Shown here piece by piece: positions 55,917 through 64,000 of a DNA stretch of 64,000 bases. The DNA is from Blautia glucerasea (GTDB taxonomy: Bacteria; Bacillota; Clostridia; Lachnospirales; Lachnospiraceae), in contig NZ_JAJBMO010000002.1 in the NCBI RefSeq assembly GCF_020537505.1, positions 1 to 64,000 of the forward strand, in the 5' to 3' direction. Within the stretch, counting starts at the first letter, position 1, and each line of letters opens with the position of its first letter. Below the pieces are notes generated by a model, which worked only from the letters and a program-made list of their open reading frames with translations, had not been told where the DNA came from and did no database searches. A program made the translations under genes and the position numbers.

Positions 55917-58652
55917 TCACCATCTGTTCTTTATCTTATTCTGAAGATTGTACAAAGTATTTAAAGCTTCCATCGGAGTCAGATTCCCAATGTCAATGCT
56001 TTTCAGTTCTTCAATAATATCATTATCCTGCACAGTGTCAAATAAAGACATCTGTGCCATATCCATCTCGACCTTTGGCTTCTTCTTTGGAGAAGCAAGG
56101 TCCTTTACCGCAGCCGTTATGTCTGCATCACTTAACTCTTCAACCAGTTCTTTCGCACGATTGATCACAGAATCCGGCACACCTGCCAGCTTCGCCACCT
56201 GTATTCCGTAGCTCTTGTCGGCACCGCCCTGTACGATCTTGCGGAGAAAAACAATGTCGTCCCCTTTTTCTTTTACGGCAATGCAGTAGTTGGTAACTCC
56301 GGAAAGCTTTCCCTCCAGCTCTGTCAGCTCGTGATAATGAGTGGCAAACAAGGTCTTCGCACCGCAGAGCCTGGTATTGCTGATATGCTCGATCACCGCC
56401 CAGGCAATGGCAAGTCCGTCAAAGGTACTGGTTCCGCGGCCGATTTCATCCAGGATCAGCAGACTCTTTGCAGTGGCATTTCGAAGGATGTTGGCCACCT
56501 CGGTCATTTCTACCATAAAGGTACTCTGTCCGCTGGCCAGGTCGTCGGATGCACCCACACGGGTAAAGATCCTGTCTACAATTCCCACCGTAGCTTTATC
56601 CGCCGGGACAAAGCTTCCGATCTGCGCCATCAGAACGATCAGCGCCGTCTGACGCATGTAGGTGGATTTACCTGCCATGTTTGGACCGGTGATAATGGAA
56701 ATCCGTTTCTTATTGCTGTCCAGATATGTATCGTTGGCGATGAACATGTCATTGTCGATCATCTGCTCTACAACCGGATGGCGGCCGCCTTTGATGTCGA
56801 TCACGCCGCCTTCGTTTACCTTCGGGCGTACATAATGATTCCGTTCCGCCACAAGAGCCAGGGATGCAAATACATCAAGACCAGCAATTGCCTTGGCTGT
56901 ACGCTGGATCCGTACGACTTCTTCCCCAACCTTATCACGGACATCGGAAAACAGCTGATATTCCAGGGCATAGAGCTTATCCTCTGCTCCAAGAATCATG
57001 TTCTCAAGATTTTTCAGTTCCTCGGTAATATAACGCTCTGCATTGGTAAGTGTCTGCTTGCGGATGTAGTTCTCCGGTACCAGATCCTTGAATGTATTGG
57101 TAACCTCAAGGGCGTAGCCGAATACACGGTTGTATTTGATTTTCAGGGATTTGATTCCGGTACGCTCCCGTTCCTTTGTTTCAAGCTCTGTGAGCCATTT
57201 TTTTCCGTCGGTACGGGCGCTGCGGAATTTATCTACGTCTTCGTTAAAGCCTTCACGGATAATGCCTCCGTCCTTCTGGGCAAGGGGAGGTTCATCTACA
57301 ATGGCCCGCTTGATCAGATCTGTAATATCTTCAAGGCTGTCCATTTCCTCATAAACTTCCTTCAAGATGGGAGCCTGAAAATCTTTCAGAACCTGTTTGA
57401 TATAAGGAATCATTTCCAGGGAAGAAGCAAATGCTACCATATCCCTAGGATTGGCAGATTTGAAGCTGATACGGCTGACAAGACGCTCCAGGTCATAAAC
57501 AGGATTGAGATATTCCCGGATCTCATCGCGGAGCATTGGCTTCTCATTTAATTCTTCAAGAGCTTCCAGTCTGCGGTTGATCTCCAGGGCATCGATCAGA
57601 GGCTGTTCTACAAAGGAACGAAGGGTACGGGCCCCCATGGCTGTCTTGGTCTTATCCAGTACCCAGAGGAGGGAGCCTCTTTTCTGCTTCTCCCGAAGAG
57701 TTTCTACCAGTTCCAGATTCCGGCGGCTGGAGCTGTCGATGAGCATATAACGTTCAGCTGTGTATGGACGGATCGCCGTCATCTGGGAAAGAGCCGTTTT
57801 CTGTGTTTCCTTAAGATACAAAAACAGCGCTCCGGCAGCAATGATTCCACTGTCATAATCGCTGATTCCAAGGCCTTCCAGATTGGTTACATGGAAGTGT
57901 TCTTTTAATTCCTTCCTGCAGGTATCGTCGTCAAAATACCAGGCGTCCAATGAGAAAATACAGATTCCAAGGCGTTCTTTTAAGTCATCTGTGTCAACAC
58001 CGCTCATAAAAAAGGAGTCATTACATATGATCTCAGCCGGACCAAATTTGTTGATCTCATCAACCAGCTTCTGACTGTTTGGGACTTCTGTAAGAAAGCA
58101 GTCACCTGTGGTAATATCCGCTATGGCACAACCGAAATGATCTGCTATGGAGACGATTGACATCAGGTAATTGTTCTTGGATTCATCCAATGAGGTGGCA
58201 TCCAGGGTAGTTCCTGGAGTAACCACACGGATAACTTCACGTTTTACAAGCCCTTTTGCCTTCTTGGGATCCTCCACCTGTTCACAGATTGCAACCTTAT
58301 GTCCACGCTCGATCAGACGGTTGATGTAAGTATCGGCTGCATGGAAGGGGATTCCGCACATAGGTGCACGCTCTTCCAGACCGCAATCCTTACCCGTAAG
58401 CGTAAGCTCCAATTCCTTAGACACCAAAAGCGCATCATCAAAAAACATTTCATAGAAGTCCCCGAGCCTGTAAAAAAGGATAGCATCCTTGTAGTTCTCC
58501 TTCGTTTTACAATACTCCTGCATCATGGGTGATAGTTTCATGGTTTGCGCTGAAACCCTTAATTTATGCGGGTTTGAAGCACCTGAAATAGTAGTTTGAC
58601 CCCCATTTGACCCCCGGTTAGTATTTTGTATGTTATCAGTAGTATTCTTCAT
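55917..58652 (-). CDS. mutS: DNA mismatch recognition protein MutS with an unusual N-terminal extension
   Basis: A 911-residue protein. The conserved body begins MKLSPMMQEYCKTKENY (Met at 58541) with the mismatch-wedge GDFYEMF, Walker A GPNMAGKSTYMRQ, and Walker B LDEIGRGTSTFDG. The frame also reads 37 extra codons from ATG 58652, which has AAAGGA at a good distance, while ATG 58541 has only a distant AAGGG. The extension contains a repeated GGQT/GGS stretch from the tandem TTTGACCCCC words. It starts 9 bp after an integrase gene, so the element probably supplies its start site and transcription. Confidence 0.94.
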   Translation of the reverse strand: MKNTTDNIQNTNRGSNGGQTTISGASNPHKLRVSAQTMKLSPMMQEYCKTKENYKDAILFYRLGDFYEMFFDDALLVSKELELTLTGKDCGLEERAPMCGIPFHAADTYINRLIERGHKVAICEQVEDPKKAKGLVKREVIRVVTPGTTLDATSLDESKNNYLMSIVSIADHFGCAIADITTGDCFLTEVPNSQKLVDEINKFGPAEIICNDSFFMSGVDTDDLKERLGICIFSLDAWYFDDDTCRKELKEHFHVTNLEGLGISDYDSGIIAAGALFLYLKETQKTALSQMTAIRPYTAERYMLIDSSSRRNLELVETLREKQKRGSLLWVLDKTKTAMGARTLRSFVEQPLIDALEINRRLEALEELNEKPMLRDEIREYLNPVYDLERLVSRISFKSANPRDMVAFASSLEMIPYIKQVLKDFQAPILKEVYEEMDSLEDITDLIKRAIVDEPPLAQKDGGIIREGFNEDVDKFRSARTDGKKWLTELETKERERTGIKSLKIKYNRVFGYALEVTNTFKDLVPENYIRKQTLTNAERYITEELKNLENMILGAEDKLYALEYQLFSDVRDKVGEEVVRIQRTAKAIAGLDVFASLALVAERNHYVRPKVNEGGVIDIKGGRHPVVEQMIDNDMFIANDTYLDSNKKRISIITGPNMAGKSTYMRQTALIVLMAQIGSFVPADKATVGIVDRIFTRVGASDDLASGQSTFMVEMTEVANILRNATAKSLLILDEIGRGTSTFDGLAIAWAVIEHISNTRLCGAKTLFATHYHELTELEGKLSGVTNYCIAVKEKGDDIVFLRKIVQGGADKSYGIQVAKLAGVPDSVINRAKELVEELSDADITAAVKDLASPKKKPKVEMDMAQMSLFDTVQDNDIIEELKSIDIGNLTPMEALNTLYNLQNKIKNRW
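58595..58615. repeat. Tandem TTTGACCCCC words at the mutS/integrase junction (candidate att core)
   Basis: TTTGACCCCC occurs at 58595-58604 and again at 58606-58615, one base apart. It lies between the conserved part of mutS and the integrase and is part of the N-terminal extension. Such directly repeated words are expected at integrase binding or crossover sites. Confidence 0.55.
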
Positions 58653-58661
58653 AATTTTCCT

Positions 58662-59951
58662 TTATTCTTTTTCTGGCACCGCCGGAACTTTTCCCTCATC
58701 GTATTTTGCAGCAAATTTTCTAAATTCATCTGCCACATAATCCTGTTCCAGATGTGTATAATAGTTCGTCATATTTACGCTTGTATGTCCCACAATCTTA
58801 CTCACCGTAAATGGAGACATATTAGACTCATTCAGTTTGGTGACGAACGTATGCCGAAATTTATGGGGATATACCTCATAAAGACGAGGTTCCCTATTTT
58901 CTTTTTCAGCTAATTCGATCTCTTTTTTTTCAATTATGCTTATAATACGTGAACATTCCGCGTTTGCATATTGAGGAAGAAAAACCCCTCCTGGTTGTGT
59001 TGTGAATACAAGATCCGGAAAATCTTTGAGGAAAGGATTTTCCTTTCCCCATGATGATCCGCTTTTTTCTTTATCCGCAATCTGCTTTTTCTCCCAAGAG
59101 TGAAATGCCAATTCAACACCCTCTGTCATAGGAATCCAACGATAACTTGCCTTTTTCTTAGGCGTCGTTATCTGTTTAACTGACTCTGGTTTTTCTAATC
59201 GATTTTTTCCTTCATCAAAATAAATCGTCGTTCTATTCAGTGTTTTATATACACGAATTCGATGACATTCAAAATCAATATCAGACCAGCAAAGTGCTGT
59301 AATTTCGCCAATACGCATTCCAGTATTCAAAATAATATAAAATAGTTCATAATATCTCGTGTTTTTTGCTGCATCAAGAAATGTTTTAATTTCCTCTGGT
59401 TGAAGTATTTTGCTTTCATCCTCCAATATTGGATCAACTGTTACTTTTTCGGATTTTTCTATTGCAATCCCTTTACAGGGATTCATTGGAATCATTTGAT
59501 TATCTACCGCACTTTGAAGTAATTGCTTTACAATTGATAAAGTATGGACAACTGATGATTCCGCATAGCCATCGCTTTGCATTCCTTCAACCATATTGTA
59601 GATATGAGAAGGTGTGAGGCAATCAAGCCTCACAGAGCCAATAAAATCTGCACCCCGCTCAAATCCATCTACATATCCACGAACCGTATTAGCTTTAATT
59701 CGCCCAATTTTGTAAAGTTTCATCCATACATCAAACCATTCAGAAACTTTATATTTTTTCGCTTTATCATTATAACCCAGAATGTATTTTGCTTTTTCCA
59801 GATCACGTTTTTTCTTTAGTTTTGCCAAATTTCTATCATATAAATATTTGGGTTTCGGGGAACCGGGTATATAATATTTGGCTTGATAACGTCCGTCCTT
59901 CCTTTGCGAAAGTCCACTTCCTAATTCTTTGCCTTTCAAAGATTTTCCCAT
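58662..59951 (-). CDS. Phage/ICE-type tyrosine integrase, intact
   Basis: A 429-residue protein with an AP2-like arm-binding domain (SQRKDGRYQAKYYIPG), a core-binding domain and a full active site: Arg I in GMRIGEITAL, Lys in PKKKASYRWIP, HKFRHTF, VGHTS and Tyr in NYYTHLE. It resembles integrases of Tn916/Tn1549-like and phage elements. The stop codon is 9 bp before the mutS start, on the same strand. Confidence 0.92.
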   Translation of the reverse strand: MGKSLKGKELGSGLSQRKDGRYQAKYYIPGSPKPKYLYDRNLAKLKKKRDLEKAKYILGYNDKAKKYKVSEWFDVWMKLYKIGRIKANTVRGYVDGFERGADFIGSVRLDCLTPSHIYNMVEGMQSDGYAESSVVHTLSIVKQLLQSAVDNQMIPMNPCKGIAIEKSEKVTVDPILEDESKILQPEEIKTFLDAAKNTRYYELFYIILNTGMRIGEITALCWSDIDFECHRIRVYKTLNRTTIYFDEGKNRLEKPESVKQITTPKKKASYRWIPMTEGVELAFHSWEKKQIADKEKSGSSWGKENPFLKDFPDLVFTTQPGGVFLPQYANAECSRIISIIEKKEIELAEKENREPRLYEVYPHKFRHTFVTKLNESNMSPFTVSKIVGHTSVNMTNYYTHLEQDYVADEFRKFAAKYDEGKVPAVPEKE

Positions 59952-60018
59952 ACTGTATTCATCCTTTCCAGGCCAGATTTCAAGTACATCAGAATATTAA
60001 CACGTTCTAAAAAAATAT

Positions 60019-60216
60019 TCAAGTGTCCTGTTCCTCCAACCAGTGTTCAAATTTTTTTCTGTGTACAAGTGTTCTGCGCCCAATTCGGACGCAGAAATCA
60101 TTTTCAGCCATTATAGTACGAACTGTTTTTTCAGATAACCCAGTTAATTCACAGGTTTCTTTTACTGAAAGAAGAAGTTTCCCATTTTCCTCCTTTATAT
60201 CGTTCTTTTTTCTCAT
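60019..60216 (-). CDS. Excisionase-like helix-turn-helix protein
   Basis: 65 residues from ATG 60216, which follows AAAGGAAATG. LSVKETCELTGLSEKTVRTIMAE is an excisionase/MerR-type helix-turn-helix and VRIGRRTLVHRKKFEHWLEEQ is the typical Xis end. It stands 67 bp before the integrase, the expected partner position. Confidence 0.85.
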   Translation of the reverse strand: MRKKNDIKEENGKLLLSVKETCELTGLSEKTVRTIMAENDFCVRIGRRTLVHRKKFEHWLEEQDT

Positions 60217-60250
60217 ACCTACATTTCCTTTCACATATCAAATTCAACTA

Positions 60251-60370
60251 CTACAATGTACCTTTCTCCCGTAATGCCAATATTTTTTCTATTGCTTCCT
60301 GTCTTGTTATGCCTTCTCTTTTGGCTTTTATTGGTGTTAGTATATAACCATAGACATAAAAAGTTGAACA
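60251..60370 (-). pseudogene. Fragment ending in a SHOCT-like motif
   Basis: The frame ends YILTPIKAKREGITRQEAIEKIL then ALREKGTL, similar to SHOCT short C-terminal domains. The 5' part is replaced by the IS3 fragment that runs in the opposite direction. The parent gene was probably a small membrane protein. Confidence 0.4.
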
Positions 60371-60409
60371 GCCTATAATAATCATAATAATGTAAAGGAG
60401 CTGTTCAAC
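60363..60409. repeat. 10-bp inverted repeat around the IS3 promoter
   Basis: GTTGAACAGC (60363-60372) and GCTGTTCAAC (60400-60409) are perfect arms 27 bp apart. The right arm ends exactly at the transposase ATG, so binding there would block its expression. It may also include the IS terminal repeat. Confidence 0.6.
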
Positions 60410-60601
60410 ATGGCAAAAAACCAAAAGAAGTACACACAAGAGTTTAAGCAACAAATTGTGGATTTGTACAATACAGGAAATTACTCATTTCCTCAGTTAT
60501 CAAGTGAATATGGCGTAGCAAAGTCAACTATCTTAAACTGGGTAAGAAATCTAAGTCCTATCCAGGTTTCTGAGACAGGAAAAAGGGCTTATCATCTTTG
60601 A
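60410..60601 (+). pseudogene. IS3-family OrfA fragment
   Basis: 63 residues. KKYTQEFKQQIVDLYNTGNYSF and SSEYGVAKSTILNWV are the helix-turn-helix of IS3/IS150 OrfA. After SPIQVSE the normal coiled-coil region is lost and a stop follows. AAAGGAG precedes the ATG. No OrfB is present. Confidence 0.75.
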
Positions 60602-60852
60602 TAGAGCCGGCCCAACAAGCATGGTATTACATTTTGCGATTTTGCATATGAAAAAGGAATCAATGAACTCTTCATTGACTCCTTTGATGATTACATCACA
60701 CAAATTGAAATACCGATTAAAACTTAATATTAGTCAGTATAATTCTGTATATGACATCCCTCAAAAATCGACAGCCTAATGGTATCAATAATTCTTATAG
60801 CAGTGTTTCTATAATATATTAAAAGCCTCTTTGTCCGCTTAAGAGTTTAATC
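60602..60852. other. Spacer with a coding remnant
   Basis: No intact gene is seen. A plus-strand frame reads DFAYEKGINELFIDSF and stops near 60727; it may be the end of a decayed gene. Its family was not recognised. Confidence 0.3.
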
Positions 60853-62919
60853 TTACAAAGAAAATGCTAAATCATAAGCCTCCCAGATTGCTGTTTTCAA
60901 ATTTCCAACCTTTTTAACATCGCCGACTATATGAATATTCGTTTTCCCCTGTTGTGTTCCGCCGTCAACAAGCCTCGTGTCTGGCATATAACCACAGCTC
61001 ATTATCACGTCGTCGCATTCCAACTGTATTGTCTTTTCCGCTGTCTCAATAACAATTCCATTTTCAATGATTTCTAAGAGCTTTGCGTTTTTATAAATAG
61101 GAACTTCATAATACCGCAATAAGTCTCTCATACAACTGGAGTTTGCCATGCAGAGTCCCTTGGTCTTTAAAATATCGTCTGCCATTTCCACAATAACCGG
61201 TCGTTTTCCTTTCAGCACAAGGTCATAGGCAATCTCGCAGCCCGTCAAACCTCCGCCGATTACAGCGACGTCCTTTCCTACTTTTCTCCCCAGCAGATAT
61301 TCCGTTGCTTCAATAGCTTTTTCCTGTCCCGGAACATCTAGCTTTCTAGGTTTTGCGCCCGTAGCAATGATAATTTCATCTTCTGTCAGCTCAGCCAGAG
61401 TTGTAATTTCACAGTTGTATTCCACTTTAATCGGCAGGCTTTCTATTTCTTGTTGAATCCATCTTATAAATTCTTTATCTTTTTCTTTGAATTCAGGTGC
61501 TGCTGCAGCATTAAACACACCACAGAGCCGGTCACTCTTTTCATAAATAGTTACCTCATGACCTCGTATTGCCGCAATTCGGGCTACAGTCATCCCAGCG
61601 ATACCCCCGCCGATGACCGCAATACTTTTCGTTACAGCTGCTTTTTTCTCAAAATCATATTTCTGCTCACAGAATGTCCTAGGGTTCAACGCACAATGCC
61701 CTTGTGTTTTTCCATCCTCTTCATCGATTTCACAGCCAACGCCTTCATAATGATAAATCGGAAGACATGCATTATGACATGCAATGCAAGGAAGAATGTC
61801 ACTAAATTTCTCCTGTTCCAGTTTTACAATATATTCCGGATCCGCCAGGAACTGACGTCCGATTCCCATAGCATCCAGTTTTCCTTCTGATATAGATGCT
61901 GAAGCTTCATCCGGCTGCATTCTTCCTGCACATACCACAGGAATTTCTACCACTTCTTTTAATCGTGTCACCTCCGCCATGTTACAGTTTAAAGGCATAT
62001 ATACAGGCGGATGCGCCCAGTACCATGAATCGTAAGTCCCATTGTCCGCATTAAGCATATCATATCCTGCATCCTGAAGATATTTTGCGGCTTTCAGCCC
62101 TTCCTCAAGATCTCTGCCGGCTTCTGTAAATTTCTCACCATAAACTGCCCCGATACCAAAGCCGATTGTCTTACTGGTTACGGAATACCGAAGGGATACA
62201 GGGAATGTGTCACCGCACTGTCGCTTAATCTCCTCTACAACTTCTTTCGCAAACCTGTAGCGGTTATCAAAAGTCCCCCCATACTGATCTGTTCTCCGAT
62301 TCGTATACTTCGTTGTAAACTGATCCAGCAGATAGCCTTCATGCACGGCATGCACTTCCACACCGTCAAACCCTGTCTCCATACAAAGTTTGGCTGTCTT
62401 ACCATAGGCATCCACATACTCAAGAATTTCTCCTTCCGTCAGTGGTCTATGTATAATTTCTGGAAGCCAACGGTTAGGCAGTTCACTAGGGGCTACAAGA
62501 AGATTATCCCAGTCAAACATGGACTTTTGTCCGGTTTCCTTCTCTTTTTCATAAAGTTCCTTTAATGCCAGCGGCATGGTAAATGTTCGTCCCCATCCTG
62601 CACCAATCTGCAAAAACACTTTTGCACCGTAACTATGAATTTCTGCTAAAAGCGGCTTTAGTCCTTCGAATATTTCTTTCTGCTCATAAAGCCACTGTTT
62701 CCCCACCATACTACGCAGAGTAACCATTCCGGGAATAATTAAACCTACATGATTCTTTGCACGCTCCACATAATAATCATAGATATCCTCACCAATTTTA
62801 AAAATAGGTAAGCAGTCTATCATGTTTGTACCTTCCATTGGTTCCAAAACAAAACGGTTTTTAATCATTACCGTTCCAATTTTAAATGGTTCAAATAAAA
62901 TTTCGTGTTCTTTTTTCAT
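60853..62919 (-). CDS. Old Yellow Enzyme-type NADH:flavin oxidoreductase with FAD domain (BaiCD/enoate reductase-like)
   Basis: About 688 residues from ATG 62919, which follows AGGAAGG. The N-terminal TIM barrel binds FMN (EPFKIGTVMIKNRFVLEPM, VHAVHEGYLLDQF). CIACHNAC plus a later Cys holds a 4Fe-4S cluster. The C-terminal part has two nucleotide folds (AVIGGGIAGMTVARI, AVIGGGLTGCEIAYD) for FAD and NAD(P)H. This architecture fits 2,4-dienoyl-CoA reductases, enoate reductases and BaiCD. The usual substrate here is unknown. It follows the GH3 gene by 26 bp. Confidence 0.9.
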   Translation of the reverse strand: MKKEHEILFEPFKIGTVMIKNRFVLEPMEGTNMIDCLPIFKIGEDIYDYYVERAKNHVGLIIPGMVTLRSMVGKQWLYEQKEIFEGLKPLLAEIHSYGAKVFLQIGAGWGRTFTMPLALKELYEKEKETGQKSMFDWDNLLVAPSELPNRWLPEIIHRPLTEGEILEYVDAYGKTAKLCMETGFDGVEVHAVHEGYLLDQFTTKYTNRRTDQYGGTFDNRYRFAKEVVEEIKRQCGDTFPVSLRYSVTSKTIGFGIGAVYGEKFTEAGRDLEEGLKAAKYLQDAGYDMLNADNGTYDSWYWAHPPVYMPLNCNMAEVTRLKEVVEIPVVCAGRMQPDEASASISEGKLDAMGIGRQFLADPEYIVKLEQEKFSDILPCIACHNACLPIYHYEGVGCEIDEEDGKTQGHCALNPRTFCEQKYDFEKKAAVTKSIAVIGGGIAGMTVARIAAIRGHEVTIYEKSDRLCGVFNAAAAPEFKEKDKEFIRWIQQEIESLPIKVEYNCEITTLAELTEDEIIIATGAKPRKLDVPGQEKAIEATEYLLGRKVGKDVAVIGGGLTGCEIAYDLVLKGKRPVIVEMADDILKTKGLCMANSSCMRDLLRYYEVPIYKNAKLLEIIENGIVIETAEKTIQLECDDVIMSCGYMPDTRLVDGGTQQGKTNIHIVGDVKKVGNLKTAIWEAYDLAFSL

Positions 62920-62945
62920 TTTTTGAACATCCTTCCTCAATTATC

Positions 62946-64000
62946 CTATTGTGCAAGTAAGCAATTCAACTGACCGATCAGCTGTTCCACCTGTTCTCCC
63001 GGCATCTGTCCCAGCAGAAATTTCATCGGCATTTCCCGGATAACTTGCTCTCCCAGCTTCTTGTATTCGTCACTCATACCTTCTGCTGATGCGGCTGCTG
63101 CTGCCAATGGAGCCAGCAGTTCCGTAATAACGGGAGCGGTTTTCGTATGATCCAATAATTCTCCGAACGTTGTTGTGAAATCTACGCGAAGGGGCAGTTC
63201 TTTCTGTGTTTCAAATACAATATCAGCATGTAATCGGATGTCATCAGAAGCATGGCCGATCAGGATCCGGTATGTTCCGGATGGCGCATACCAGTCCCCG
63301 AGACGTTCTTCATAATAGGAAAGATCCCTCGCCAAAATTTCCATCGACACCGTTTTTTCCTCTCCCGGCAGGAGATGAACTTTGGCAAATCCTTTCAATT
63401 CCTTGACCGGTCTCTCCGATATGCCGCACAGGTCAGCCACGTACAGCTGTACGACTTCTTTTCCTTCTGTCTTTCCTGTATTTTTCACCTTGAAGGAGAC
63501 CGTCAGGATATCCTCATCCGTCATTTGAGCCGATGACAAATTCAAGTCCCCATAAGCAAATTCCGTGTAAGACAGCCCATGTCCGAATGCATACCGCACC
63601 GGAACCTTCTTTGTATCATAATAGCGGTACCCGACAAAGATATCCTCACCATATAACACCCGCTTTCCATTTCCTGGGAAATGAAGGTAGCTCGGATTAT
63701 CTTCCAGCCGGTACGGGAATATCTCCGCCAGCCTGCCGGACGGATTCGCTTCTCCGTATAACAGCCGGTCACAGGCTTCGCCAACGCCCTGACCTCCGAG
63801 ATAATTTCAAGGATCGCGCTTACTTTATCAGCCCAGGGCAGTTCTACCGGGCTTCCATTGTGGAGTACAACTACAACATTAGGCTGTACTTTCAACACTT
63901 CTTCGATCAGACGGTCCTGGCATTGGGGCAACTTCATAGATGTTCTGTCATACCCTTCCGACTCAAATATCTCAGGCAGACCGGCAAAGATCACCGCGAC
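62946..64000 (-). pseudogene. GH3 beta-glucosidase, frameshifted and cut by the window end
   Basis: The C-terminal portion of a glycoside hydrolase family 3 enzyme. VIFAGLPEIFESEGYDRTSMKLPQCQ and VVLHNGSPVELPWADKVSAILE are in one frame; then YLGGQGVGEACDRLLYGEANP, YRLEDNPSYLHFPGNG and the fibronectin-III-like end (YGEDIFVGYRYYDTK, FGHGLSYTEF) are in another. The shift lies at about 63803-63809, in an A-run, consistent with loss of one base. It may be a true pseudogene or a sequencing error. It is upstream of the OYE gene in the same direction. Confidence 0.8.

Larger units (their letters stand above)
58616..60601 (-). mobile_element. Integrase/excisionase end of an integrative element inserted at the 5' end of mutS
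   Basis: The module consists of an intact integrase next to mutS, an excisionase-like gene, a fragment of a small membrane gene and an IS3 remnant. In Clostridia miaB usually precedes mutS; here the element takes that place. The far end of the element was not identified within the window, and it may be decayed. Confidence 0.6.

Noticed and set aside
56331..57551. 406-codon plus-strand frame opposite mutS
   Set aside because: Despite its length it is antisense to conserved MutS motifs and has no start signal; such frames arise from codon bias.

Overview
The window reads as chromosomal DNA of an anaerobic gut Firmicute of the Lachnospiraceae (Blautia-like). The evidence is gene order: a B12-binding radical SAM protein, a DUF2344 protein, rng, rplU-prp-rpmA-obgE, yhbY-nadD-yqeK-rsfS, lexA, yggS-sepF-ylmH, radC-mreBCD-PBP2-minDE-rodA, and mutS-mutL-miaA. 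Promoters of the TTGACA/TATAAT type and strong AGGAGG ribosome binding sites fit this. No rRNA, tRNA or CRISPR was found. One structured RNA leader (L21) is present.

Region 1 (1-7450) is accessory. After a small DUF6061 gene comes a tightly packed operon controlled by an ArsR/CadC-type metal sensor: the sensor, a P1B metal ATPase with three near-identical heavy-metal domains, a membrane-anchored peptide with a perfect flavinylation motif, a four-histidine membrane cytochrome b-like subunit, a FrdA/NadB-like flavoprotein and a FrdB-like iron-sulfur protein. The metal pump and a membrane fumarate-reductase-like complex therefore appear to be one transcription unit. This is one of the two most unusual things here.

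Region 2 (7450-18130) is a recombination hot spot. It holds an AraC regulator that is probably cut at its 5' end, a tyrosine recombinase cut by an IS30-family remnant, a RloA/RloB (AbiL-like) defence pair with its own promoter and terminator, and two tandem pairs of divergent tyrosine recombinases. In these pairs only one partner keeps most catalytic residues. A 38-bp palindrome lies between the pairs, and five 10-bp iterons follow the last pair.

Region 3 (18131-38000) is housekeeping: RNA processing and ribosome assembly, NAD synthesis, SOS control, cell division, aroB, lspA, D-aminoacyl-tRNA deacylase and an intact XerD-like recombinase. Region 4 (38002-48251, minus strand) is the cell-shape and division-site operon; minC is missing between PBP2 and minD. 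Region 5 (48426-58652, minus strand) carries two flavoproteins, a PLP enzyme, miaA, mutL and mutS.

Region 6 (58595-64000) begins with an integrase/excisionase module joined to the 5' end of mutS. The integrase stop codon is only 9 bp from the mutS start, so mutS seems to be read from the mobile element and carries a 37-residue extension. Beyond it are an IS3 remnant, an Old Yellow Enzyme-type oxidoreductase and a frameshifted GH3 glycosidase that runs off the window.
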